A stretch of DNA of 64,000 bases from Moringa oleifera (Eukaryota > Streptophyta > Magnoliopsida > Brassicales > Moringaceae), in NCBI GenBank assembly GCA_021397835.1, contig JAJFZO010000882.1, forward strand, positions 1,674,001 through 1,738,000, in the 5' to 3' direction. A model generated the notes under the pieces. That model was not told where the DNA came from, ran no database searches, and was given only the letters and a program-made list of their open reading frames with translations. The translations under genes and the position numbers were made by a program. The number at the start of each line of letters is the position of its first letter. Position 1 is the first letter of the stretch. Below, piece after piece: positions 12,901 to 30,599 of the stretch.

Positions 12901-14700
12901 CTTCCAAATGGTTCCTAACAGAGAAATAGACTCTAATCTTGATTTTCTTTTAAAAAAAAAAAAAGGAATCTGCTAGTTTCCTGGTGCATAAATGGTGATT
13001 TGGCAAAAAATAACGTGCTGTGCAGAGAGAATAAAGAATGGAACACTCCCTTCTGACTGGTAACTTCATAGATGAATCGTTGACTACCCTGTTGTATTTT
13101 CTGCTGTTAGTTCATGGAGTACTGGAAAATATGATTTTGTACCATTTAACACATAATTCCGTGAATTGGAACAGAAGAACTAATAGCATTCACCAATAGA
13201 ATGAAATAGAAGGGGTTTCCAGAGAAATATGTTGATGGACACGAGAAAATGTTAACTTTCCTAAAAGGAATACAAGAGTCAATCATTTAAGTCCCCTGAC
13301 AACGTTGTTCTAACAAATTATTTTATCTTTGATCAGGGATTCTAAGGGAGAGTTCTATACAGCACAATTAACCCACATTAAATTTGCAAAGACTGCATAT
13401 AATGATGCCAATACAAGCACAAAATTCATGCTATGCATTGATCATAAGCAGTAGTTGTGAAATAGGAAATTATCTGATGACGATAAGAAAGCTACTAAGA
13501 TATAGCACAATGAAAAATATAAAAAGGAAGTTCACCGGAAAAAGGCAAAGCACTACATAAAAATCAATTAGAAATCATTATGTAACACTCTTAAGGCTAA
13601 ATAACATCAAAAAATAAACAGATATTTTCAAACGTAAACCTGGCCTCAGAAAGAAATAGAACAGGTCTAAAAGAAAGCATTAACAGCAAATGCAACTTTC
13701 TTGATGACCAAATGTTAATCTAGTTGTAATCTGCAAGTTCTCACACATTTTCAGTTACTCGTTTGCAAGCATTCTACTTTGTAGCAATCCTTAAATTTCA
13801 TCTTGCATTAAGCTGCAGAAAATATCCCCTAAAGAAATCACATTTATCATCAAGGTGAATGTTTTGTGACAGCTAAACTCAAATCTAGAAGCTCAAATGA
13901 CGTTAAAGTTTAAAACCAAATTTAAAATCTGTATCCTAGAATGTTAAACACCAGCTAATAGAAAAGCCTCAACATTAGCATCAGTCTCCCAGAAAGACCA
14001 AACATTTGTCAAACAAAACTGACAGAAAACAACATTGACAGAAATCCTAAATAAATGGATAAAGCCAACATAAAACCTAACCATCTAAGCAATAAACATG
14101 TAGATTCCAATGAGTGATTTAGTGCTAATGAACACATTATTCATCCTACCCACCCCTATTGAATAAATAAAATAAAATGATAAACTTACAATCTATACAT
14201 AAAGCATTCTCAGTCAATCAAGTCTATCCAAAGAGTTGTTCTCTCCCAAATCCTAAACAAGAAAGTTCCTTGCCATGATAGCTGTTCTCTTCATATAGTT
14301 GCCACATGTCAGCTCGTCCTATTCAACCTAACATCATGCCTTCTGTCAATGCCCCTCCAAACCCTCATAGAAGCCTTTTTTCTTTGTGTGCACATTGTAT
14401 CAACATCCGCATTTTGAAATTCTTGGTTCCTTACAGATTGTTTACACAGAGACCACTATATTGCTCATACATCAATATCACGTCATTGCAACACTTTAAC
14501 ACCAAAGTGAATGAGATAGCTACAGAAACATCAGACAGCCACGGAAACATAGTGGTAGATTTCTATTAAATAAAAAACAATATTCTCTCATGTCGTACTT
14601 TTTGATTTTGGGGTACAGGAATCCTTACAGATTAACTGTAGACAAGGAATTATAGCAAAAATAGTAACAGTAACAATTTAGCAAACAATTTACTTCTCTT
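9960..14700. other. Intergenic region without recognisable gene
   Basis: This is the space between the start of DUF506 (9845) and the end of PSF2 (14793), both on the minus strand. It includes the DUF506 promoter/5' leader side (9846-10100) with a G run at about 10054-10066, a palindromic TGACGTCA (bZIP/C-box type core) near 11155, and a short tandem duplication at about 11929-12130. Open frames of 60-150 codons on both strands show no domain, no homopolymer-free composition and no consistent splicing. I see no gene here. Confidence 0.55.
11929..12130. repeat. About 100-bp imperfect tandem duplication
   Basis: The segment agtga.accaatctctaatc occurs at 11931 and 12029, and aaggcca.attaaaggt.a occurs at about 11999 and 12112. 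Offsets of 98 and 113 show a duplication followed by small indels. It is intergenic. Confidence 0.65.
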
Positions 14701-14792
14701 TTCACAACTGCAATGAATGGATCGTGGGATACAATTCTTTGAGAAGGATGAATGGCAGAAGTACCTTAACACTGGATCCCTGAATTTTCTGC

Positions 14793-17700
14793 TCACCGTT
14801 GCCTCAGAGATCGCTGCATGGAAAAAGATCTGTTAAAATTGACCAGTTTTGCAACAATATAACATGATAATCCTGTAATACACCAACATCATAAAGTCTA
14901 ATGCACTTGCAAACAAGAACTGTTAAATATAAACCCAGGTCCAATTAAGCAATAATGTAAAGAGAAAAAGTCCCAGAAACAGGAATGAAAAGATAAACTA
15001 AACAAGATCATACTCTTGGCGCATTATTGGCTTCTCGTGTCTGTCGATTAGGCCTTTCATCTCTGTCTGGCATTGGCTCTGGCTTATCATGCTTATAAAA
15101 TGCTTGTAAAGCTCTTCTGACGAACGGTCGAACTATGTTCACTTCCATTGCAGAGAGATTAGCAATCTACACTTCAAATTCAAAATGTTTGGGGTTAAAA
15201 GAACAAGGAAGATTATTCAACTAAAATTGTAAGCACATAATCAAATACAAAGATCATTAAAAACTTTAAAATGCTACATAGACAGTTAAGCTCCCTCTTT
15301 CTCTCATTTGTGCACACACAAGTTAGTAATACCAAATCTAAGTACGAGTAAGTATAGCCCAAGACAGCCATAAAAAGTGTACGCATGATCTCTCTCAAAC
15401 AGCATTCATACACAAGTACAATACAGTATGAACACAACACAGTAAAATGAAGCATAAATGCCTATGAGACAAGTGTGACGATAGCCCAAGGCAGGATATA
15501 AGCAATATCCAGAAGCGGAAACAGAACATTCAGTAAGAACAGGGAACAGTGTACATAAGTTACTTTTGCAGTTACTATCAATAAATTGTTGTAGTATATA
15601 TCTCTCTTTCAACTAGCAATTATTCCGCAAGGTAGAGTAAAGAAATAGCAACCCAAGTTCAACTAATGCATCTAGGCATTTACCTTAAACTTTGTAGGCA
15701 GGTAGCTCATTCTTTGCTATAAGTATGACACAGACACTGAACTTATCATAGGCATAAACATAATGACAATATAGTTTCAAATCATTCACATTTTTTTTCC
15801 AAACAATACTCATTCTCACAGGACCAAATAAAAACATTAAATAAAGAATTGAGAACAATAAGGAAAATACTGGGCCTCTTAAATTTTAGTTCTCCACCAG
15901 AAACACAGTAAATATTTCGACACCACAATTCATCACATGATTGGTATTTATCTGCTTCTAAAGGTTAATATTGTGATAGTCTTGAGTATATCTTATTGAG
16001 ATGGTTGGATCTTTTTCAACCGAGAGGTGTTACATAGAAGGCAGAAAACACAAGGCAAGTTCCCATAAGCTTTTCAGTGCATCACATTCAAACATAAACA
16101 AGGAACATCTGTCTCTCAAAGATATAGCATATTTCTCTCTTTCTTATAATTTTTTTCAGTAATATCATCAATTTCCATTTTCCTAAAAATGGACAAGATG
16201 ATGTCTTATGCTACAAATATCACTTGTATCAATGCCATTAAGCCCATACAAGGAGATAAAACATGTACCTTCACCGCAGATGTACCACTAAATGTCTCTA
16301 AGTTAGTTTCAAGTTTATGAAGCCGTACATCCCGGATGTCCTCAATAAGAGACCTCACCTATAAAAATTACATATTTGTTTGTTAGTCCTTAGAGCTATT
16401 CAAATTCTTAATTACATAAATTCTAATAAATCTTCGAACTGACCATATATGTGTCAGGAATGTCATCTCGTGCGCTATCATCCACAATAACGTAGTTTAT
16501 GTTAATATCTTCAAGTGTTATATACAAAAATGAAGCAAAAGATAATGAAATTATGAATAAGGAGGCCATAACACCTACTGATCAAAAAGAAGTCTGGAGA
16601 TCTCCACATAATGAAATGGTAGTGCATGAAATGTCAGTTGAGATTCCCGTTCGCCTTCCAGAATTTGCGTTAGGTTTTCTAGTCCAAATAGCTAAAAATG
16701 ATAAGAAACTTTACAGTGCACAAGCTCCTTGTTCTCTTCTCATTTTCATTTGCCATTAAAACTTATGAACTTTAAAAAGAAAAAAAAAATGCTATTAGAT
16801 GCAAGCAAGACAAGCCCTAAAATTCCACCATATAAGCTCACTGTGTTCCATTAATCAAAATTAACTTCAAGAAAAATGATAATGGACCAGCAATTTCAAG
16901 TTGGCACACTGGTGAGGTAATTTAGTTCTATATTATAATACAATCAAGCACTGAACAAACAGCATCTAGCTGGAACAGAGAGACCAAAAAGCACCTTACT
17001 GGACTGAAGGTAAAGATGATAGATGTAGGAACAGAAAATGATCTGGGTTATGCCTTCTTTCTCAACAAAAAGCTCAAGGGCTAAAACGCACTGTTCTTTT
17101 CATTCTACAATAAATTCTATACATTTTCATATGCACATGCAGAATACAATATTATCATACATTTGAACATCTACCAAAGAGAGAGTAGATACATAAACTG
17201 CATTCTAGACATGCCAGAAACTGCTATTGTCGAACATATATTGACCAATCTTCCTTAAAATCATCAACAAATAACTTCCATTTTCTGAGAGCTCCCACAT
17301 CCTAAACATTCATGCACCTTCCACTTAACTTCTTGAATGCCTAGAATATTGGATGGGGCAAAAATGTTATGATTTATCTGTCTGAGGTGCATATACAGTG
17401 GCATAAATGTTTCAGCTGATTGCCTAAATTATATCTGAAGCACAAGACCCATCCAATTTTGATGAAACCAAAGAAATTGTAAAATGTCAAAGACCATTTT
17501 CCTACAGCCCAAATGATACCACAATTTGCAACTAAATCACAACATGCATCTTTTAAGTGACTAACAAAGCAACATTTCCCCACCAAATTTATTGGAATGT
17601 TCATATGTTAGTAAAACAAATATCAAAACCATACAGAGTATCAGCTTGTTACTTCTAAAAACTTTTGATTATAGAAATCCAGATTTAGAGTTCTTAGTGT

Positions 17701-18232
17701 CCAAAATATCATTTCCTTGATAAAGGAAATACATCTCTTCTGTTATAAAAACCATCTATAAAAGAACAACATATACAAAGGCATGGGTGCCAACTCACCA
17801 ACTGACATCCATTGTGGAGGCCGAATTGCACATTTTCCTCTCTTCTTCAGAGCCACAGCAAGCCAAAGCGGCACCTGAGACGGTATCTGAGGAAGAAACG
17901 GACCAAAATCCCCCTGGCCATGCATCAAATCAACCACATGTCATGTAATATATATGTGTTAGAGTGTGTCCATTTGTGTCTGTGTGTATATGACATAATC
18001 AAATTACGGACGCTATTCTTTGCGCATATAAAGATAGGGCTAAATGAAGATACACAAATAAAATTGAGAGGATCCATTCTCATATTAGGTACGATCTCCA
18101 CTAATTCGTCCTCCGCAATAAACTCAACCTGATCAGAAGAATTCCTGATCAATTTCAAAACAACAAGAACACATAATATATATGCACACGCCAATACACG
18201 CACGCACACCGCATATTTATATATGTATATAT

Positions 18233-18271
<39 letters not shown>

Positions 18272-18324
18272 AAGACCTCTTCGGCAGAGAAAAGTGAGAT
18301 ATGGGGATCAGATTGACCAGCCAT
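14793..18324 (-). CDS. PSF2: DNA replication complex GINS protein PSF2
   Basis: Eight coding exons on the minus strand: 18324-18277, 18128-18054, 17913-17799, 16678-16579, 16474-16444, 16358-16269, 15166-15014 and 14813-14793. They total 633 bases and 210 residues, the usual plant PSF2 length. All introns are GT-AG and frames join exactly. The N terminus [16 protein letters not shown], the core [27 protein letters not shown] (rebuilt across the exon 4/5 junction), [16 protein letters not shown] and the basic C terminus RRSLRQR are family hallmarks. PSF2 forms the GINS heterotetramer with SLD5, PSF1 and PSF3. Within the CMG helicase GINS binds CDC45 and MCM2-7 at replication forks in the nucleus. 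Exon 5 is a 31-base micro-exon and the last coding exon is only 21 bases, so gene finders may miss both. Upstream E2F-like sites suggest S-phase control. Confidence 0.96.
18237..18264. repeat. (GA)n microsatellite in PSF2 intron 1
   Basis: About 14 AG/GA units directly beside exon 1 of PSF2. On the transcript strand this is a CT tract a few bases after the first donor. Confidence 0.95.
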
Positions 18325-18437
18325 TGGTGAGAACGATAGAAGGTCTAGGGTTTATGCTTCTCAAGTATGTATAACTCAAAAATTCTTGATGCAAGTGAGA
18401 AACTATAGTTCTTGACTGTTTGGGAAATAATGATACT

Positions 18438-18572
18438 GGCGGGAAATGAAGCAAAGTATGCTTACAAAAGGACAATAAATATTGACTGATTCTCTCTCCA
18501 ATTTCTTTTTAGTTTTCTCTTTTTCTATTAAAAAAAGCGGGAATTCAAATGTTGTTTTAAATTTAGCGGGAA
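18438..18572 (-). promoter_or_regulatory. Three E2F-type sites upstream of PSF2
   Basis: GGCGGGAAAT at 18438-18447 is a consensus E2F/DP site (TTTCCCGCC on the opposite strand). Two further AGCGGGAA elements lie at 18536-18543 and 18565-18572, about 29 bases apart. They are 114-248 bases upstream of the PSF2 ATG. E2F control of replication-fork genes is established in plants; that these copies are bound is inference from sequence and position. Confidence 0.65.
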
Positions 18573-18589
18573 TTTTGGGAGCTCCCTAT

Positions 18590-19560
18590 TTCTACTCTCT
18601 TATTTTATTTTTATTTTTATTTTATACTACTCTTTCTTACATTTATTTAAATATTACTTAATTTTTAGAATAAGATTTTTATCTTAAATTTATATATTTA
18701 TTTCATATTATTAATTAAATTTTTATATTAAAATAATAATAAATCATATCTCAATTTATAATTTAATTTAAATTAAATTTTAAAATATTTAAAATTAAAA
18801 ATCTTATGTAATAAATTTTGATATGATATATTCAAATTATTGTCATAAAAAATTTAAAAACTTTTAATTTTTAAAAATATTGTTTGAAAATTTATTACTA
18901 AATTTTTGAAAAAAATATAAAAAAAGATCTTGGATAAAAAATTATTCTATATTTTAGATTATATCTTATGTTATTAAATAAATTTTAATATTTTAAAAAT
19001 AATAAATTAAATTTTAAATTATTAATTTACATCAAATTAAATCTTATCAAAAAATTTAAAAACAAAGGTTTTAAAATTTATCAAATAAATTTTAATTTGA
19101 AATTATTTAGATATGTAAATAAAATTTAAAGTTTTCATCACAAAAGAATTTAAATTTTTTTAAAGTAAAATATTTTTAAAAAATTATAATATAAAAGTTT
19201 TTAAAAAATATATTAAAAATAGACCCTTAAATCAAAAATTACTTATTATAAAAATAAATTTAAAATAAAAATACACTTAATTTTTAAAATTAAAATTTAA
19301 TTGAATCTAAATTAATAAATTAAAATTTAATTTATCATTTTTATCCATCAAAATGTATTTAATAACATAAAATATAAATAAATTTTTATATAAATTTTAT
19401 TTTTTTCTTTCACTTATAATAAGCTAATTATAAAGATTAAATTTAAGGAGAATTATTTAAATTATATAATATTTAAAATTTTAAAAAAGACTCCTATATT
19501 ATCCTCATATATACAAACATATTTGGTTTTTATAAATTTAAAAAAAAAAAATTGAAAGAT
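18590..19560. other. AT-rich block between divergent PSF2 and TPI genes
   Basis: Nearly pure A/T sequence of about 1 kb separating the PSF2 promoter (leftward) from the TPI promoter (rightward). No open frame, terminal repeat or RNA gene was seen. It may be degraded repeat DNA or a matrix-attachment type spacer; the sequence alone does not decide. Confidence 0.6.
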
Positions 19561-19887
19561 AACATGCGCGCAGGTGGAGAGCATGGGCCATGATGCGTGA
19601 CTGCACGAGTGGTGCATAGAAAAGGCAACCTGACGTGGGCTCTGCTAATTCGTTCTCTGAGCCAAACGACACCTAATCTTTTTAGTCACCACTAGCTTCC
19701 TGTGACGCACGAATCTGTGGGCCACAGGCCACAGATGACCGGCCACATAAAACCATTTGCTCAACGCCGCTTTCGCTTGAAATGACATAAGTACCCACGC
19801 TTTTCTGAGTTATGCTTGCTTGGAGCATATTCTCTCCTCCGAGGATACAAGTATAATTTAACTAGCTAATCAGATCTGCGAAGAACG

Positions 19888-19897
19888 CATAAATATC
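19888..19897 (+). promoter_or_regulatory. TATA-like element of TPI
   Basis: CATAAATATC lies 69-78 bases upstream of the TPI ATG, a distance that allows a 40-base leader. An ACGTGG core (in cctgacgtgggc, about 19630) lies further upstream. Assignment is by position and weak consensus only. Confidence 0.35.
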
Positions 19898-19965
19898 AGC
19901 TAAAAGCTTATTAAAGGAAAACCAGTGGCCACTGACTCTGTGTTGTGTGCGATCGTCGTCAAAAG

Positions 19966-24933
<4,968 letters not shown>

Positions 24934-27760
24934 GCTTGTCATTGAGCATGAGTAGCAGAGTCATTTGACATTTTGTTTGCGAAGCTATCAAATCCATTCT
25001 GTATGATCATAGACAAACTTCTCTCAGGGAAATAAGTTGCAGGTTTTGTATTTCAATTGGCACCTGAAAACTATGTTATTTATGGATGAACCTCTCACTA
25101 TTTCCTTCATTGTCTTAATCATGCTTACTTGCTTGGACTCTGTCCGCTATTTCCAAGTTGTTTGTTTTTAAAGCTGTCCGTATCAGGACTTCACATTTCC
25201 CAGATTGCAGTGAGGACTATTAAGAACATCGTAGTCATTGTTTGAGGAGAAGTTACTCTGCCTGAAATCACACATGTGAAAGCCTGTCTTTCTTTCCCCA
25301 GATTCCCTGTATGTAGTCAGGCAAGACCTAACTTCCTGGAAAGAATGGCCTCTTCAGACATGACCCTTGCTTAAAGGGAGTTCCAGCCCAAAAGATAACT
25401 GCAGCATTGAGGACTGACTTCCCCTTCTTGTCTTCCCTTCATTAATTTGTTTTTGGTCGCTGTCAGTAATGCATCCTTTTTTGACTTTTAAGAACTCCAA
25501 TTCATGCAGTTCAGAAAACGGCCATAAAGACTTCCCAGTCGGGACATAAGGACTTCCCAGTCGGTTCCACGTGTATGTGTGTCTATAAATGTGTGAAAGC
25601 TCAATAGGAAAGATGGACACTCATCTGTTGAGAAAAGTCACAAATATTACCCCAGTGATCAACCATTTGGTCTCTGGTGATGTCAGCTCAATGCAACACA
25701 ATACTGGGAGAGTTAGATAAGTTACTGACTCGAGAAAAGTCAAGTGTTGCTAATGACCTACAAAAGTCAAAGTGGAGAGAATTGCTGTGGTTTGTTATTC
25801 TAATTATACAAGGAAAAGAATAATGCACTTGTCTTCTTTATAAAATAATTCAAAGAATTACAAAATTTTCATATTTTGAATCATCAACAACAAGTAGAAG
25901 GGTCAACGAAATACCAAACAATGAGACAGATGAAGTCGTGAACCTCTCTCTTAAAAGTCAAAACTACTAAAAGTCAGAAGGGCACGGACTTCCCCTTCTC
26001 TCTGTCTTTATTTTTCGGTGTGTACAGACCAAACCCGCATACAAAATACTGCTTGTTTTGATTTCGAGCCGTCACTATCACTGCCACACTTGCTAGTCAT
26101 GACCATGGCTTGATGGCAACAACCCTAACTAGTCTGGTCTCCTTCTCTGTCTAATTAAGACGAAGCCCACATTCACCGCTTTGGTCTTCAATCTTTATTA
26201 CTCAAAAGGGTTACTTTTATGTCATTCAAATGTCAGAATTCATGTCAATGATGATGCAGTTCTGCTTTTAAGCTTTCCTCAACTCTACTTTCTATTAAAT
26301 TTCCCCATCTGTTTTACGTGTAAAATCTTCCAAATCGCTACTTTCACTTTATAGATTTGACTGGATTTTGACTTTTCGTCACGTTTTTAAACTGAGTAAA
26401 CCTGACTTATATAATATATACTTCAAAATTGATTCATTCAATTCTAATATCTAGTTAAATTTGTTATTAACAATAAAAACATTTGTTGATACTCAAAATA
26501 ATGGCCCATGATCTCGTCTCCTAAAGTGTGATCACACTATTTTATTTTAAAAATATTTAATTTAAATAAAATGTGTATTTTTTATATAAAATAAAAAGTG
26601 CGTTAGGTATTCATCAAAGATTTTTAAAATTAATATTATTTAATAAAAAGTATTTTATTAAAACATTAATACTAAAAAATATGTCTAAACTTGAGAAAAA
26701 CATGTTGGATTATTGTATTAAATAATTGGATCATTCATAATTTATCATAAATCAACCCATAATGAATTAAAGTTTTACGGAATTGAATTTGGTCATTGCA
26801 CATGCCCATCACATTGGGTTGGCCAAGTTGATGAATCGGGGTCCAGGAAAAACTTTAGCACGCTTAAACATTCTTAATCTTTTCTCACCAACCATTCATT
26901 TCTTAAAATAATTGGATTTGACCCTCTTTTAATTTCAAAGGAAAATATTTCCATGCCCGTTTTTCAACTAACTTGATTCCTAAATTTCATTATACAAATC
27001 AAAATTCTAGCCACCTAACCAAATTTTAACTACTTTTCTTCATAATATTGTGTAATCATCACTTTCTTCAATTGCAGACAATTTTTTCCATCTAGAAACA
27101 TAGGTTTTCTATGATTTTTCAAATTAATTAAAGGACATATTGAGATGTGAGATCTTGGCCTGTTGGTCACCGGCTTCATTAATCATGGCTGAATTTTGGC
27201 CCAGTAGAGTAGGGCCCTTCTTGCCTACAAACCAGCTCATTCTTCTGATTCATGTTGGCTTTAATATCAAACTGACTGGTCAATAACCAATTTAAGAAAC
27301 TTTATATGTAATCTGCCAATTTTGACGAACCATATATGCTGATCCAACGGCCAAGACCCTCTGCAGCCATGGTTGCCTGTCCTTCCATGTCTTCTTCTGT
27401 CTGGAATATAAGACCCGAAACAGGTAGCCAAACCACCAAATGGATAACACCCCAATTTTTTTCCTCTTAAGTCTCTAGCTCTCTAATGGAGTAATAATAA
27501 GATAAACAGACGCTTTTGTGGACACCCAGGTGACCTTTATCGCTGTACCTTCAATCAGACATAGGGAAACGTAGCGGAGGCCGGGTCAACCCGTTCACTT
27601 TTGTCCTTCTCGAAGGTGTGAGACAAGAACTTTCCCAGAAGCCAAACGAACGCCTAACTTCAAAAATCTATTGTGCTCGATTTTCCATTGATTTAACCAT
27701 GTTTTTTAATCGGTCAAAGCATTGAATCGGGCGGTTTTTTATGGTGGGTGACAGCTAGCC
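24934..27760. other. Intergenic region between TPI and the RLCK gene
   Basis: Contains the TPI 3' UTR at the left (to roughly 25100). A gacttcccagtcgg segment is repeated at about 25529-25563, followed by a CACGTG G-box at 25568-25573. A short AT-rich stretch lies at 26530-26720. Two TTGAC-type W-box cores occur near the right end (about 27582 and 27711), upstream of the kinase. Short open frames on the minus strand show no domain. No further gene is recognised. Confidence 0.55.
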
Positions 27761-27765
27761 TTTAC

Positions 27766-27773
27766 GTATATAA
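27766..27773 (+). promoter_or_regulatory. TATA box of the RLCK gene
   Basis: GTATATAA lies about 160 bases upstream of the kinase ATG, which would give a leader of roughly 120-130 bases. Assigned on consensus and position. Confidence 0.45.
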
Positions 27774-27928
27774 GTTTTGCTTTCCCACTGGGGGCTCTCG
27801 CTCGGTTTTTCACGAACTTGGCCTTTTGCTTCGTAGTCATCGAGTTTAGCTGAGTTTCTATATTTTTGCTGCTTCTGGAGCAGTCGGTCTTTCGGTGAAG
27901 AAGTGAAGAGACTGAGCCTTTTGAACTT

Positions 27929-30361
27929 ATGGGGTCTTGCTTTAGTGCCAGAATCAAAGCTGAGAGTCCTCCTCGGAATGGTATATTTTCTGCTTCATCT
28001 TCTTCCTGGTGCCTATTTGAGCTTAAAGATTACTTTATCTTTGATACTGTTTGAGCTTTGAGAGATGAAAGCAACTTGCATGTGCTCTAGCTTGTTTTCT
28101 TTGGAAATTGTTAGCTTCTTTGTGTCTATACTGGGGATGGGTGTTTGATTTTCTGCTTGGTTGTCGAGAAAAGGTGGGAAAACAAAGAAACTGGAAAAAC
28201 TTAATTCTTAGCTAGATATTTGGGTAATTCACCCAATTCTGTTTGAGATCAAGATTGTGGCATGATATGATTTTCCTATGAATTTGCATGCTGTCCACTT
28301 GAAGCTTAGCAAAGAAAATCCTCCTCAACTTAGCCTAATTCCATTCTTACAAAATCTAACCATGATAGAACATAAGCTTCAAAGATTCTATTTCTCTGTT
28401 ACTTTCTTTACCATTTATAAAATTTGCGTTTCTGGGTTTCTTTTGGTAGATGAATTTGCAAGATAAATGGTATTAAATTCTGTAGGAGGAGATTCAAAAT
28501 ACAGTAGCAGAGACAGGAATGGCTTAAGTGATTCAAGCAGCAAGGTCTCCTCTGTCTCAGCCCCTCACCGGACAGAGGGAGAGATCTTGCAGTCCTCCAA
28601 TTTGAAGAACTTCACCTTCAATGAGCTAAAAACGGCTACCAGGAACTTCCGGCCAGACAGTGTGTTAGGGGAAGGTGGGTTCGGTTGCGTCTTCAAGGGC
28701 TGGATTGATGAGCATTCCTATGCACCTGCCAAGCCTGGCACAGGCATGGTTATTGCTGTCAAGAGGCTTAACCAGGAAGGTTTCCAGGGTCACCATGAAT
28801 GGTTGGTTAGTATCCCAATCTACATTTTCAATCGAATATTTCCAGGCAATTCTATATATAAAACCAAAGCAGTGTTCAATTGGGTATGCAACAAATTGAT
28901 TTGAGTTTTGAGTTTGATCACCGAAAGATGCTTGTGTCGGGTAAAATCAAGTTAACTCTAATGGTATAGTTGATTAATTTTCTTGGTGGGTTTTTGATTG
29001 CAGACGGAAATCAATTACTTGGGTCAGCTATATCATCCGAATCTTGTCAAATTAATTGGTTACTGTTTAGAGGATGACCACCGGCTTCTGGTTTATGAAT
29101 TTATGCCAAAGGGCAGCTTGGAGAATCATTTATTCAGAAGTAAGTTCTCCATGCCTCTGCTTAACCAATTTAATTACTTAACAAGATTGACAACCAAAAC
29201 TTATTGAAAACTTTGTTTCGAAGTGCTAACCAGTTGATATAACAGGAGCTTCTTACGTTCAACCCCTTTCCTGGAGTCTCCGAATCAAGATTGCCCATGG
29301 TGCTGCAAAGGGTCTAGCGTTTCTTCATAGCGACCAAGCCAAAGTGATATATCGCGACTTCAAAGCTTCGAATGTCTTGCTTGATTCGGTATGCAAAACA
29401 GTGTTTAATTACTTGAAGTTTATGAAATGTACAAGACCTGGTTAGACTTACACCTTGCATGCTTTTCATTGCAAAAACAATAGAATTATGACGCGAAACT
29501 CTCTGATTTCGGATTGGCCAAGGACGGGCCAACAGGTGATCAAAGCCATGTTTCTACCAGGGTCATGGGTACCTATGGGTATGCAGCTCCTGAGTATATG
29601 GCCACAGGTATCTTTCACTTCTCTATCTCCTATACTAACATTTAAGCTGCCATCCTCCAAACCCAGTTTTTCATTTCTTCATTAAGTTTTCTTTGTTTCT
29701 TTTGATAATTGAAGTATTTGGGTTAAGGAAGCTGGCTAACAAATGGAAATTCATTTTTCTCAAATCCTGAAGTTAATGATGAAGAAACCCAAATCCTGGA
29801 CACTTGTCAGTGGACTGAACCGGTCAAGATTAAAAACAAAATGCTTACAACTTTGTTGGATTATTCTTATATGATCATCTCAGTATCCTCATTTCATTTT
29901 GTTCTTATGAAGGTCATCTAACTGCAAGAAGTGACGTATACAGTTTTGGTGTTGTTCTGCTCGAGATGCTATCGGGCAGGCGAGCAGTGGATCAAAACAG
30001 GCCATACCGGGAACAAAATCTGGTCGAATGGGCTAAACCTTACCTCACCAGCAAGCGCAAGATTTTCCTAGTGATGGATCCTCGTATACAAGGGCAGTAC
30101 ACCCTAGAGGAAGCATTGAAGATAGCTGGCCTCGCCCTCCAGTGCCTCTCGAGCGAACCCAAGTTCAGGCCAAGCATGGAGCAAGTATTGAAAGAGCTGG
30201 AGCAGCTCCAGGACACAATTCGGACAGGCGGTTCTCGAAGTGAACCCCTGCAGAAGTCCAACCACCAGGGGAGAACTGGTGGCAAGAAGATTGCCAGTGA
30301 AGCCTGTAATGGAAAAGCTGCTTCTTATCCTAGGCCGTCGGCTTCCCCATATCGGACATAG
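27929..30361 (+). CDS. Receptor-like cytoplasmic kinase, class VII (PBL9/APK1-like)
   Basis: Six exons: 27929-27980, 28486-28805, 29004-29139, 29246-29388, 29484-29607 and 29913-30361. They give 407 residues and all junctions are GT-AG and in frame. The N terminus MGSCFSA carries Gly2 for N-myristoylation and Cys4 for palmitoylation, so plasma-membrane anchoring is expected. The kinase domain runs from about residue 72 to 350: glycine loop GEGGFG (79-84), ATP lysine Lys110 in IAVKRL, catalytic loop [13 protein letters not shown] with Asp207, DFG at 225-227, activation segment [18 protein letters not shown]. All catalytic residues are present, so it should be active. TYGY replaces the THGY more usual in this subfamily. 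The C-terminal tail SYPRPSASP resembles APK1a. Class VII RLCKs relay signals from surface receptors in immunity and growth; the specific pathway of this one cannot be told from sequence. Confidence 0.95.
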
Positions 30362-30599
30362 TACAGGTACAGATGATATTGGAGTGAGGATTGTATTTTG
30401 AATTAGAGAATTTATGGGGACGGTTTGATCACTGTACAGTTCTGGAGTTTCATAATAATCCAAAATCACTGCTTCTTTGATGTACTTAGAACTTGGTTTC
30501 TTCATAATACTAGTTTGTGCACATTTAGACAAAATCCAGAGAGTTAGCAGAGATATATAGAACAAAAATACATTTTTTCTAAGTATTTCACCAAAATTA

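Noticed and set aside
14306..14569. Plus-strand 87-codon open frame
   Set aside because: No recognisable motif; lies downstream of PSF2 in non-coding sequence.
25354..25620. Minus-strand 88-codon open frame after TPI
   Set aside because: No family resemblance and it contains the small direct repeats of the spacer.
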